A DNA stretch of 64,000 nt. Source: Altererythrobacter lutimaris. Lineage in GTDB: Bacteria; Pseudomonadota; Alphaproteobacteria; Sphingomonadales; Sphingomonadaceae. Location of the stretch: contig NZ_JABWTA010000001.1 in NCBI RefSeq assembly GCF_013371495.1, forward strand, positions 806,001-870,000. Reading direction: 5' to 3'. This document shows, in pieces, positions 18,779-27,490 of this stretch. The notes beneath the pieces were generated by a model. The model searched no databases, was not told where the DNA came from, and saw only the letters and a program-made list of their open reading frames with translations. Made by a program: the position numbers and the translations under genes. How positions within the stretch are numbered: the first letter of the stretch is position 1; every line of letters starts with the position of its first letter.

Positions 18779-19686
18779 GTGCTGCAACGACCAAAGCCGA
18801 TCTGCTCGAAGCCTGGGGCCAGCATCTCAGCCAATCGCGCAGGCGAAGCCCGCATACGGTGCGCGCCTATGTCGCGACCGCCAACCGCTTGCTGCAGGCG
18901 CGCGGCGTGGAAAACTGGCACAGCATTGCGAAGCTCGACGCGCGGGACTTGCGCGCCCAGCTTGCGAAACGCCGCGCGGAAGGCATCGGCAATGCCAGCG
19001 CCACGCGCGAGCTGTCCGCATTGAAGGCTTTCATCGCATTCGCGCGCGAGCAGTCGGGCGAGATCGATCCGGCTGCGCCGCGCGTGCGCGGACCGCGCCT
19101 TAAAAAGGGTCTCCCCCGCCCTCTCACACCCGATGAAGCAAGCAATGTCGCACAGCTTGTCAAAGGATCCGCTTCCGAGGACTGGATCGGCGCAAGAGAC
19201 CGCGCAGTTCTGCTGCTGCTCTATGGCTCGGGGCTGCGGATTGCCGAGGCGCTGTCGTTGAAAGGCCGCGATGCGCCGCTGGGCGAGGTCCTGCAAGTGA
19301 CCGGCAAGGGAAACAAGCAGCGGCTCGTTCCGATCCTGCCGATCTGCGCGGAGGCGGTCGCACGCTACACCGTCAAATGCCCATGGCCCCTGCCTGCTGA
19401 CGAAGCGCTGTTCCGCGGAGCCAGAGGCGGTCCGCTCAGCCAGAACATGGTCCAGAAATCCATGGCGAAAGCGCGCAAAGCGCTGGGGTTACCTGACACC
19501 GCGACACCGCATGCTTTACGGCATAGCTTCGCGACGCACTTGCTCGGCGCGGGCGTGGATTTGCGGAGCCTGCAAGAGCTGCTCGGCCATGCCTCGCTGG
19601 GTTCAACGCAGATTTACACGCAGGTTGATGCGGCTACGATGCTCGAAAACTACCGCGACGCGCATCCAAGAGCGAAGAAAGGTTAG
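18775..19686 (+). CDS. xerC: tyrosine recombinase XerC
   Basis: A 303-residue tyrosine recombinase, most likely the chromosome-dimer resolvase XerC acting with XerD at dif. The SAM-like N-terminal core-binding domain (about 8-95) is followed by the catalytic domain with the Arg of GSGLRIAEAL, the HALRHSFATHLL motif (His-x-x-Arg), GHASLGST and the nucleophile Tyr in QIYTQVD. The start overlaps the hemW stop (ATGA). Its operon position among housekeeping genes argues against a phage integrase. Confidence 0.93.
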   Translation: MSAATTKADLLEAWGQHLSQSRRRSPHTVRAYVATANRLLQARGVENWHSIAKLDARDLRAQLAKRRAEGIGNASATRELSALKAFIAFAREQSGEIDPAAPRVRGPRLKKGLPRPLTPDEASNVAQLVKGSASEDWIGARDRAVLLLLYGSGLRIAEALSLKGRDAPLGEVLQVTGKGNKQRLVPILPICAEAVARYTVKCPWPLPADEALFRGARGGPLSQNMVQKSMAKARKALGLPDTATPHALRHSFATHLLGAGVDLRSLQELLGHASLGSTQIYTQVDAATMLENYRDAHPRAKKG

Positions 19687-19752
19687 CGGCAGAAAACCAG
19701 GCGAAGATCGTAAACTGCCGACTGCCAGTTGCGCAATCGACTTTATGACCAC

Positions 19753-21051
19753 TCACCGTGACAGGCCAGTCACGAAGATCGCAACTATTGCCAGCGGAAT
19801 GACATATCGGATCAAGCCTCGCCAAAGGGCAAACAACCAATCGCTCGTTTGCGCCAGTTCCTCTCGCATCAACGATCGTGGCGCGACCCATCCTGCGAGC
19901 AGTGCAGCGGTCAGAGCGCCTATCGGCAATACCACGCTCCCGACTATCCAATCGAGCCAGCTGCCAAGCTCATCGATCAAAATAAGCCCGAAGCCTCCGC
20001 CCCATGCGAGCAGCCCGAACAGCAGCGTGGCGTTACGCTCACTCAGACCAAACTGTTCGACACCGACAGTCCGTGAGACCATGAGGATGGCAATCGACGA
20101 AGTCAGCGCTGCTATGAAGGCAAGAAAAAAGAATGCCCCGCCGATCAAATTGCCAAACGGCATGCCGGCGAAGAATTGCGGCAGGGTCTCGAAGATGAGC
20201 CCCATTCCAGCTGCCGGGTTCATCCCGAAAGCGAACACAATGGGAAAAATCATCAACCCCGCGACAAGCGCAACAAGTGTGTCTGCTCCAGCGATGACAG
20301 TAGCGTTCGAAGTGATGTTTTCATCATTGGGAAGAAACAATCCGAACGTAATCATGAGGGCAGCACCCAAGCCGAGCGAGAAGAGCGCCTGACCGAGGGC
20401 GGCCAGCACGACGTCCGGGGTAATTTCATCGAAGCGCGGCGTGAACAGATATGTCAGCGCTTCACTCGCCGCGCCACTGAACAATGCGAACGCGGCGAGG
20501 CTCACCAGCAGAAGGAAGAACATCGGCATCAAGAACACCGATGCGGCTTCAATGCCTTTGTTCAAGCCGCGCAGCACAATTGCCGTAGTTATCGCTACGA
20601 AGACAGTGAACCACAGCATTGGCGCGAGCGTACCGTCATAGAGCGAGGACGTACCCTTACCGCCCAGGTCGCCGATGAAGCTCATCGCAGAATACGCCAT
20701 GATCTGGCCAGAGATCATCGAGTAGCTGGGCAGTATCATCACTGCCGCCACAAGCCCGAACCAGCCTGTAATTTGCCAATTGGGCGCTCGACCTTTGTCG
20801 ACTGGCAGGTCCGGCGCAGTTCCGTTCGCTGAACGCCCCTTATGTCGGCCAATCGCCAATTCCGCGACCAGCACGGGATAACCAATCAGGAACACGCAAA
20901 GGATGTAGATCAGCACAAATGCGCCGCCACCATTCTCGCCAGCCTGAAAAGGAAATCTCCACAGGTTCCCAAGCCCGACGGCAGAACCAATTGCGGCCAT
21001 TAAAAAGCCAAGTCGCGAGCCCCATTGCGGCCCGCGCGCGCCTCCGATCAT
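19753..21051 (-). CDS. sodium-dependent transporter, NSS (SNF) family
   Basis: A 432-residue LeuT-fold sodium:neurotransmitter symporter family protein with about 11-12 membrane segments, probably importing an amino acid. TM1 contains GFLMAAIGSAVGLGNLWRFP followed by NGGGAF, the canonical sodium/substrate-binding segment; other family motifs such as SFIGDLG and AALGQALFSLGLG are present. Substrate not deducible. It lies between convergent xerC and upstream gshB. Confidence 0.92.
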   Translation of the reverse strand: MIGGARGPQWGSRLGFLMAAIGSAVGLGNLWRFPFQAGENGGGAFVLIYILCVFLIGYPVLVAELAIGRHKGRSANGTAPDLPVDKGRAPNWQITGWFGLVAAVMILPSYSMISGQIMAYSAMSFIGDLGGKGTSSLYDGTLAPMLWFTVFVAITTAIVLRGLNKGIEAASVFLMPMFFLLLVSLAAFALFSGAASEALTYLFTPRFDEITPDVVLAALGQALFSLGLGAALMITFGLFLPNDENITSNATVIAGADTLVALVAGLMIFPIVFAFGMNPAAGMGLIFETLPQFFAGMPFGNLIGGAFFFLAFIAALTSSIAILMVSRTVGVEQFGLSERNATLLFGLLAWGGGFGLILIDELGSWLDWIVGSVVLPIGALTAALLAGWVAPRSLMREELAQTSDWLFALWRGLIRYVIPLAIVAIFVTGLSR

Positions 21052-21118
21052 ACCCTGCTAGCCCCCACCTGCTTGTCAAAGAGCAGACAGACAGGCCTGC
21101 CTTCAGATTGTCAATCGA

Positions 21119-22072
21119 TTAAGACAGCACCCGTCCCTCAATCGCGTCCCAGATCATTCCAGCGACATCTGAATCATCGAAGTTCGAGATCGCCACGATC
21201 CCAGTCGGCGAGGTCACATTGATCTCGGTCAGGTATTTCCCGCCGATCACGTCGATACCCACGAAAGTCAGGCCGAGCCGTTTCAGCTCCGGTCCCATCG
21301 CGGCGCAGATTTCCTGTTCGCGCGCCGTCAGCTCAGTCTTTTCAGCGCTGCCGCCCATAGCGAGGTTTGAGCGGAACTCGCCCTCGCCCGGCTTGCGGTT
21401 GATCGCGCCAGCGACTTCACCATCGACCAGCACGATCCGTTTGTCTCCTTCCGCCACTTCGGGAAGGAAAGGCTGAACCATATGCGGCTCGGGCCAGGTC
21501 TGGTTGAACACTTCGAACAGCGCGGACAGATTGTCGCCATCGGCAGGCACACGGAAGATAGCCTTTCCGCCATTGCCGTGGATTGGCTTGACAACAACCG
21601 CGCCGTGCTCCGACATAAAACGGCGCACTTCATCGACTGAGCGTGTCACAAGCGTCGGTGGCATGAACTCACGATAGTTCAATACCATCACCTTTTCCGG
21701 CGAATTGCGGACGCTGACGGGATCGTTCACCACCAGCGTCTCATCCGCGATCCGCTCCAGCATATGTGTCGCGGTGATATAGCCCATGTGGAATGGCGGG
21801 TCCTGCCGCATGAGGATGACGTCGATGTCTTTACCAAGGTCGAGCCTTTGCGCCTCGCCCTTGGTGAAGTGATCGCCTTCGACGCGCTGCACCGTCACCG
21901 GATAGCATTCCGCGTAAAGCCGGTCATCCGCGTCGAGCGTCAGGCTTTCCACGTGATATTCGAAGATCTGATGCCCGCGCGCTTGAGCTGCTTCCATCAA
22001 GGCGAACGAGCTGTCGCCTTTGATATTGACGCTTTCAATCGGGTCCATCTGGACGGCTACGCGAAGGCTCAT
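21119..22072 (-). CDS. gshB: glutathione synthase
   Basis: A 317-residue ATP-grasp enzyme ligating glycine to gamma-glutamylcysteine. Start set at the ATG at 22072 (MSLRVAVQMDPIESVNI); the frame extends 20 codons further up but that leader is unlike the family. Motifs: ILMRQDPPFHMGYITAT, VVKPIHGNGGKAIFRV (ATP-grasp loop), and ITEINVTSPTG-like near the C-terminus (TEINVTSPTGI). It sits directly downstream of the yraN-like gene. Confidence 0.97.
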   Translation of the reverse strand: MSLRVAVQMDPIESVNIKGDSSFALMEAAQARGHQIFEYHVESLTLDADDRLYAECYPVTVQRVEGDHFTKGEAQRLDLGKDIDVILMRQDPPFHMGYITATHMLERIADETLVVNDPVSVRNSPEKVMVLNYREFMPPTLVTRSVDEVRRFMSEHGAVVVKPIHGNGGKAIFRVPADGDNLSALFEVFNQTWPEPHMVQPFLPEVAEGDKRIVLVDGEVAGAINRKPGEGEFRSNLAMGGSAEKTELTAREQEICAAMGPELKRLGLTFVGIDVIGGKYLTEINVTSPTGIVAISNFDDSDVAGMIWDAIEGRVLS

Positions 22073-22082
22073 GCGGGTTCTC

Positions 22083-22448
22083 TTATGGTTGCCAGGCGTT
22101 GACGATGTGGCGTGGCAAGCTCGCCGGTGCAAGCAGGATCACGTCGATTCTTATATCTTCGCCTGGCCCCGCATATTCGTGCGCGACGCATTCGACGGCG
22201 GCTGCGACGCGTGACAGGCGATATTCGTCAATGGCGGTATCAAGGTCCGCTTTCTTCGCGCGCCATTTGACTTCGATGAAGGCGATGACGCCGGCACGCT
22301 TGGCGATGAGATCGATCTCACCGAGGGGTGTTTTGACCCGCCGAGCCAATACGCGCCAGCCTTTAAGCGTGAGCCATGCAGCGGCGCGATCCTCGCCTTG
22401 CCGCCCTCGCCGCTCTGCACGTTTGCGGGTGACAGGCGCGCGCTTCAT
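22083..22448 (-). CDS. YraN family protein (UPF0102)
   Basis: A 121-residue small protein of the UPF0102/YraN family, a PD-(D/E)xK nuclease-like fold: RRGRQGEDRAAAWL, then a GEIDLIA with Asp and a FIEVKWR with Glu-x-Lys. Function is not established; homologues sit next to rsmI and lpoA genes in many bacteria (yraL-yraM-yraN). Here it overlaps the rsmI stop by four bases, and gshB follows. Confidence 0.92.
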   Translation of the reverse strand: MKRAPVTRKRAERRGRQGEDRAAAWLTLKGWRVLARRVKTPLGEIDLIAKRAGVIAFIEVKWRAKKADLDTAIDEYRLSRVAAAVECVAHEYAGPGEDIRIDVILLAPASLPRHIVNAWQP

Positions 22449-23305
22449 TCTGCTTTGAGTTCCATTGCGCGAGCATAGAGCGCTTTGCGATCGAGCCCCG
22501 TTGTTTTCGCGACTTGAGCCGCGGCTTGCGAGGTTTTCATCGACGCAAGAGCTTCGCGCAGCATCTTATCCGCGTCTTCTGCGCTCGCTTGCGAAGCAGG
22601 GGGCAGCCCCGCTAGAAGCACGATCTCACCCTTGGGTGGATGCGCCTCGTAATGCGCCGCGAGTTCATCCGCGCTGCCCGTCCGACATTCCTCGTGCAGC
22701 TTGGTTATCTCGCGCGCGACGGAAACTTCGCGGCCCGGCAGGACGTCTGCAATGGCATTGAGCGATTTCACGAGACGCGGGCCACTTTCATAGAAGACCA
22801 GCGTGGCTTGAGTGTCAGCAAGCTCACCAAGCGCCTCTGCCCTCGCCTTTTCCTTCACCGGCAAAAAACCTGCAAACAGGAAGCGATCATTGGGCAAGCC
22901 GGACAGTGTCAGCCCGGCGATAGCCGCGCATGCGCCGGGAATAGTCGTCACCACCGCTCCGGCTTCGCGCGCCTTTCGCACCAGATCATATCCGGGATCG
23001 GACACAAGCGGCGTTCCAGCATCGCTAACGAGCGCAATCGCTTCGCTTTGCATTTGCTCGATCAACCTGTCGCGCGTTCCATCACTCGCATGATCGTCGT
23101 AACGCATAAGCGGCTTTGAAATGCCTAAATGCTTTAAAAGCTTGCCGGTTACGCGCGTATCTTCACACGCAATCCGGTCGCACCAGCTCAGCACGTCTAT
23201 CGCACGGAGCGTTATATCGCTGAGATTGCCAATAGGCGTGGCGACTATATACAGGCCTGAAGGAAGAGACTCGTTAGTCGCGGGTTCGGGAGAGGTGCTG
23301 CTCAC
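22445..23305 (-). CDS. rsmI: 16S rRNA (cytidine-1402-2'-O)-methyltransferase
   Basis: SAM-dependent methyltransferase RsmI (YraL family) modifying C1402 of 16S rRNA. The family opening GLYIVATPIGNLSDIT is followed by ACEDTRVTGKLL, DAGTPLVSDPGY and PGACA. The likely start is a GTG near 23305 (a second GTG at 23314 is three codons upstream), giving about 286 residues; an open frame to 23512 would run into the divergent lipoprotein gene, so I reject the long version. Only about 40 bases separate it from the divergent gene, implying overlapping promoters. Confidence 0.92.
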   Translation of the reverse strand: MSSTSPEPATNESLPSGLYIVATPIGNLSDITLRAIDVLSWCDRIACEDTRVTGKLLKHLGISKPLMRYDDHASDGTRDRLIEQMQSEAIALVSDAGTPLVSDPGYDLVRKAREAGAVVTTIPGACAAIAGLTLSGLPNDRFLFAGFLPVKEKARAEALGELADTQATLVFYESGPRLVKSLNAIADVLPGREVSVAREITKLHEECRTGSADELAAHYEAHPPKGEIVLLAGLPPASQASAEDADKMLREALASMKTSQAAAQVAKTTGLDRKALYARAMELKAE

Positions 23306-23344
23306 ACGTGGCACTATTGGTCGAGTGAGGGTTAGTCGGCAAGT

Positions 23345-24511
23345 ATGAAGCATTTTCTTTTCAAGAGCCGCACTTGGGTTGCGGCAGGTCTGGCGGTTGT
23401 GCTGGCTGGCTGTCAGGTTGTTCCAAAGACCGGACCAGACACAACCGGCCCTGTTGATGAGCCTACTCCGGAGCCGACTGCAGACGCTCTGCCGACAGAT
23501 GAAACACGTCACCGTATTGCGCTGCTCGTGCCGCTTGCGGGCAACAATGGTGATGTGGGTCAGTCCATTGCCAATGCGACGACAATGGCTCTGCTCGACA
23601 CCAGCGCGGACAATCTGCGCATCACGACGTACGACACCTCGCGCGGCCCGCGCGATGCAGCGCGCAAAGCGATTGCGGACGGCAACAAGCTGATCCTTGG
23701 CCCGCTCATGTCCGACAATGTCGGAGCAGTTCTGGCAGAAGCTCGTCCTGCGGACGTGCCGCTCATTTCATTCTCGAATGATACAGGCGCAGCCGCGGTC
23801 AACGCGTTCGTTATGGGGCACATTCCAGAGCAATCGGTCGCGCGATCTATAGCCTATGCGCGCAGGCAAGGAGCGACACAATTCGCGGCGCTCCTGCCGA
23901 CGGGGAATTATGGCGACAGGGCGTTCAGCGCGTTGAAGAATTCTCTGCGTAATTATGGCGGCTCGCTGGTCGCGACCCAGCGTTATGATCGCGGCAATGC
24001 CAATATTAGCGCTGCCGCCAGAAGGCTCTCAAGCGAAGGTGGTTTTGATACTGTGTTGGTAGCAGACGGCGCGCGGCTTTCCGTCCAGGCTGCACTGGCT
24101 TTGCGAAATGACGAGACACGCGATCTTCGTTTGATCGGCACAGAACTGTGGAGCGGCGTTGATGCGCTCAACCTTTCCAGTTCGATGAACGGCGCGCTGT
24201 TCTCGGCTGTTTCCGATGCTCGCTATCAGCGCTTTGCTGACAGCTATAAGAGCCGCTTTGGCGACAACCCTTACCGGATCAGCACGCTCGGTTACGACGC
24301 AGTGCTGCTGATGTTGAGAGTCGCGCGCGATTGGCGCGTTGGACGGGATTTCCCAGTCTCGCAGCTGCGTGATTCGGGCGGGTTCCTCGGCCTTGACGGT
24401 CCCTTCCGTTTCCGCCGCAATGGCGTGGTGGAGCGCTCAATGGAAGTCCGCCAGATCCAGGCCAATGGTGTCGCGGTGGTTGATGCTGCTCCATCGCGCT
24501 TTGACGACTGA
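23345..24511 (+). CDS. LpoA/LppC-type penicillin-binding protein activator lipoprotein
   Basis: A 388-residue lipoprotein with a type I periplasmic-binding fold. The signal ends in the lipobox LAGC (about residue 22), so the mature protein is anchored, most likely in the outer membrane. The fold is visible in IALLVPLAGNNGDVGQSI and GPLMSDNVGAV and resembles the C-terminal domain of LpoA, which activates PBP1a; without the TPR domain it is a short member annotated as PBP activator. It faces rsmI and yraN, as in the yraL-yraM-yraN neighbourhood of many bacteria. Regulator role here is inference. Confidence 0.85.
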   Translation: MKHFLFKSRTWVAAGLAVVLAGCQVVPKTGPDTTGPVDEPTPEPTADALPTDETRHRIALLVPLAGNNGDVGQSIANATTMALLDTSADNLRITTYDTSRGPRDAARKAIADGNKLILGPLMSDNVGAVLAEARPADVPLISFSNDTGAAAVNAFVMGHIPEQSVARSIAYARRQGATQFAALLPTGNYGDRAFSALKNSLRNYGGSLVATQRYDRGNANISAAARRLSSEGGFDTVLVADGARLSVQAALALRNDETRDLRLIGTELWSGVDALNLSSSMNGALFSAVSDARYQRFADSYKSRFGDNPYRISTLGYDAVLLMLRVARDWRVGRDFPVSQLRDSGGFLGLDGPFRFRRNGVVERSMEVRQIQANGVAVVDAAPSRFDD

Positions 24512-24544
24512 AACCTTCGCCCACTGCCGAGCGATGCAAACGCA

Positions 24545-24587
24545 GATGGGGATAGCGTAATCCCTATCTTGTAAGCGTTCGGCTTAC
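24545..24587 (+). terminator. two consecutive stem-loops between lipoprotein gene and parE
   Basis: A 9-bp stem with one G.T pair (24545-24553 with 24560-24568) is followed directly by a second hairpin (GTAAGC at 24571-24576 with GCTTAC at 24582-24587, loop GTTCG). There is no strong T-run, so it is a candidate attenuator or processing element rather than a clear terminator. Confidence 0.35.
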
Positions 24588-24604
24588 GGCGATATTGGAC
24601 ACAT

Positions 24605-26581
24605 ATGTCTGACGATCTGTTTGCTGGAACGCCTGCCTCGAGCGGCGACTATGATGCTTCCTCGATTGAAGTCTTGGAGGGCCTTGAGCCTGTCCGCCGC
24701 CGACCCGGCATGTATATCGGCGGTACGGACGACCGCGCGTTGCATCATCTTGCGGCCGAAGTTCTCGACAACGCGATGGACGAAGCCGTCGCGGGCCATG
24801 CGAGCCGGATTGAAGTGCGTTTGGAGGAAGGCAATCGCCTTTCAATCAGTGACAATGGACGCGGCATTCCCGTCGACGAGCATCCCAAGTTCCCCGGCAA
24901 ATCCACGCTGGAAGTGATCCTTTCGACGCTTCACTCGGGCGGAAAGTTCTCTGGGAAAGCCTATGCGACATCTGGCGGTCTGCACGGGGTTGGTGTCTCG
25001 GTCGTCAACGCGCTGTCGAGCCACACTCGCGTTGAAGTCGCTCGCGACCGTCAGCTTTACGCGCAGGAATTTGCGAAGGGTCAGACCCTCGGCAAGATCG
25101 AAGAGCTCGGGCCAACGCCTAACCGGCGCGGTACTACGGTTACGTTTACGCCAGACGAGGAAATCTTCGGCGACCGCCAGTTCAAGCCGCATCGTCTGTT
25201 CAAACTGGCGCGCTCCAAGTCATACCTCTTCGCAGGGGTTGAGATCCGCTGGAAATGCGCGGACAGCCTGGCAAGCGAAGACGTGCCTGCGGAAGCCGTT
25301 TTCAAGTTTCCGGGAGGCCTTGCAGACCATCTGGCTGAACAAATCGGCGCACGCGAATGCGTCACCGCGCAGCCGTTTACTGGCAACGCGGAATTTCCGG
25401 AAGAAAAAGGCCGCGTCGAATGGGCGGTTGCGTGGCCGCTATATTCCGACGGCTCGACCAGCTGGTATTGCAACACGGTCCCAACACCCGATGGCGGAAC
25501 GCATGAGCAAGGTCTGCGCGCGGCGCTCACCAAGGGTCTGCGCGCATTTGGCGAGCTGACACAAACCAAGAAGGCCAAGGATATTACAGCCGATGATGTC
25601 ATGACCGGCGGCGAAGTGATGCTTTCGGTCTTCATCCGCGATCCGCAGTTCCAGTCGCAGACCAAGGACCGTCTGACTTCTCCAGAAGCCACGCGTCTGG
25701 TTGAGAACGCCGTGCGCGACAGCTTCGATCTGTTCCTCACTGACAATATGGAGCGCGGCAAGGCGCTGCTCGGTCAAGTCATGGAGCGCATGGAAGAGCG
25801 TCTGAAGCGCAAGCAGGAACGCGAGATCAAGCGCAAGAGCGCGACCAATGCCAAGAAGCTGCGTCTACCCGGCAAACTCACCGATTGCTCTGGCGAAGGC
25901 GATGGCGAGACGGAACTGTTTATCGTCGAAGGCGATTCAGCAGGCGGTAGCGCCAAGCAAGCGCGTAACCGCAAGACGCAGGCCATCCTTCCGATCCGCG
26001 GGAAGATCCTTAACGTTGCGTCCGCGACGGCTGACAAGATACGTGCAAACTCCGAAATCGCTGATCTGACGCTCGCCATGGGTTGCGGGACGCGCAAAGA
26101 CTGCGATCCAAGCAATCTGCGCTATGACCGCATCATCATCATGACCGATGCTGACGTCGATGGCGCGCATATCGCGACGCTACTGATGACATTCTTCTTC
26201 CAGGAGATGCCGGAGCTTGTCCGTCAGGGTCATCTCTATCTGGCGCAGCCGCCGCTCTACAAACTCACGGCTGGCAAAGAGAGCCGCTATGCCCGCGATG
26301 ATGCGCACCGCGCGGAGCTTGAAGAGAGCGTGTTCAAAGGCAAGAAGGTTGAAGTAGCCCGCTTTAAGGGCCTCGGCGAAATGAACCCGCAGCAATTGCG
26401 CGAAACGACGATGAACCCGGACACGCGCAGCCTTATTCGCATCACTCTGCCGCAAGAGTTTGAGGACCGTGCTGCAGTGAAAAGGCTGGTGGACGAGCTG
26501 ATGGGCCGCAATCCCGAACACCGCTTCAATTTCATCCAGAACCATGCAAGCGATATCGACCGCGATCTGATTGATGCATAG
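24605..26581 (+). CDS. parE: DNA topoisomerase IV subunit B
   Basis: A 658-residue GHKL-type ATPase subunit that decatenates chromosomes with ParC. N-terminal ATPase motifs: RPGMYIGGTDD, EVLDNAMDEAVAGHA, ISDNGRGIPVDEHP, GGLHGVGVSVVNALS. TOPRIM: EGDSAGGSAKQARNR and later TDADVDGAH. ParE rather than GyrB is favoured by its length (about 650) and by PxRGKILNV with no GyrB-specific insertion; gyrB usually exceeds 800. Followed three bases later by an unknown secreted-protein gene. Confidence 0.97.
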   Translation: MSDDLFAGTPASSGDYDASSIEVLEGLEPVRRRPGMYIGGTDDRALHHLAAEVLDNAMDEAVAGHASRIEVRLEEGNRLSISDNGRGIPVDEHPKFPGKSTLEVILSTLHSGGKFSGKAYATSGGLHGVGVSVVNALSSHTRVEVARDRQLYAQEFAKGQTLGKIEELGPTPNRRGTTVTFTPDEEIFGDRQFKPHRLFKLARSKSYLFAGVEIRWKCADSLASEDVPAEAVFKFPGGLADHLAEQIGARECVTAQPFTGNAEFPEEKGRVEWAVAWPLYSDGSTSWYCNTVPTPDGGTHEQGLRAALTKGLRAFGELTQTKKAKDITADDVMTGGEVMLSVFIRDPQFQSQTKDRLTSPEATRLVENAVRDSFDLFLTDNMERGKALLGQVMERMEERLKRKQEREIKRKSATNAKKLRLPGKLTDCSGEGDGETELFIVEGDSAGGSAKQARNRKTQAILPIRGKILNVASATADKIRANSEIADLTLAMGCGTRKDCDPSNLRYDRIIIMTDADVDGAHIATLLMTFFFQEMPELVRQGHLYLAQPPLYKLTAGKESRYARDDAHRAELEESVFKGKKVEVARFKGLGEMNPQQLRETTMNPDTRSLIRITLPQEFEDRAAVKRLVDELMGRNPEHRFNFIQNHASDIDRDLIDA

Positions 26582-26584
26582 CGC

Positions 26585-27124
26585 ATGAAAAGACTAGCCG
26601 CGCTCCTTTGCGTCTCGGCGCTTCTCGGAACTGCTACCAGTGCTAGCGCTGAAGCGGAGAGACACGACTTTCCATTCGAGCGGTTCCTCGGTCATTGGGC
26701 CTTGAAAGACGATCGCTTCCAGCAGGTCTGGGATGGCAAGACCGTTGAAACCCTCTCGATCCCTGGTCACCGCACCCACTGCAAGAAAGTGAACACGCGG
26801 CATTCCGTGCTTTGCGAAGTCGATGCGGTCGACTTCCAAGGACATATACTCTGGGCGATTGATGCCGAGGGTAGCGAAGTGCATCACTTATCGCACTTCG
26901 GAACGGCACGGCTGGGCCACGGTTTCGGTGAGCTCAGTCCGCAAGGCGATATGCGGCTACGCATCCGGTTCTCAGACGAACCCGATGGAACCTATCGCGT
27001 CTATGACTACCGCTGGTTGTCAGAAACCGAATATGAGATGATCTCGAGACAATATGATTGCCAGGGTCAGCCGACCGGCAATTGGTACGGCGGCACCTTC
27101 ATACGTATCGAGAGCGAGGGATAA
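26585..27124 (+). CDS. hypothetical secreted protein
   Basis: A 179-residue protein I do not recognise. It has a signal peptide (LAALLCVSALLGTATSASA) and a beta-rich body with FERFLGHWALKDDRFQQVW, followed by two Cys about 15 residues apart (C75 and C91-like positions: HCKK and VLCEVD). The layout resembles lipocalin- or DUF1579-type small extracytoplasmic proteins, but this is only a shape match. It follows parE by three bases and is immediately followed by the next gene, so it is probably co-transcribed. Confidence 0.7.
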   Translation: MKRLAALLCVSALLGTATSASAEAERHDFPFERFLGHWALKDDRFQQVWDGKTVETLSIPGHRTHCKKVNTRHSVLCEVDAVDFQGHILWAIDAEGSEVHHLSHFGTARLGHGFGELSPQGDMRLRIRFSDEPDGTYRVYDYRWLSETEYEMISRQYDCQGQPTGNWYGGTFIRIESEG

Positions 27125-27490
27125 GTGTTTCCCGACAAACAAGAAGACGAAGACGGCGATGTAATGGCGGGCGATCGCCGGATTGCGCGGCCCGACACAG
27201 CGCTGCCTGACTGGCACAATCCAGACACCAGCTATCGGCCAATCCCCATCGTATGGTTCACTGCGGCTTTCTTGGTTCAGAGTGTAGTCTTATTGGCAAT
27301 CTCCGTGGTTTTCTCCCATGCGAATGGGATTCTTCCTATCGCCTTTGGCATTAGTGCGACCTGGGTCATTGGGAGGAAAACCTGGGACAGAGGCATGAAA
27401 AATGCGAGCGAACGCTGGAAGGCCGCCACAATATGGGTGCTGCTCATCCAACTGGCGTTCATCGTGCTTGGGGCAAGCGACAGGCTGTAA
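27125..27490 (+). CDS. hypothetical small membrane protein
   Basis: A 121-residue protein starting at a GTG right after the preceding stop. About 35 hydrophilic N-terminal residues are followed by three hydrophobic segments (about 40-61, 64-80, 98-116). No recognised domain. An internal ATG 15 codons in is an alternative start. Its stop overlaps the next start (TAATG). Function unknown; position suggests an envelope-related operon. Confidence 0.65.
   Translation: MFPDKQEDEDGDVMAGDRRIARPDTALPDWHNPDTSYRPIPIVWFTAAFLVQSVVLLAISVVFSHANGILPIAFGISATWVIGRKTWDRGMKNASERWKAATIWVLLIQLAFIVLGASDRL

Noticed and set aside
18775-19686. Phage or integron integrase
   Set aside because: The gene is coupled to hemW in a housekeeping operon, its length and motifs fit XerC, and no attachment-site repeat or cargo is seen.
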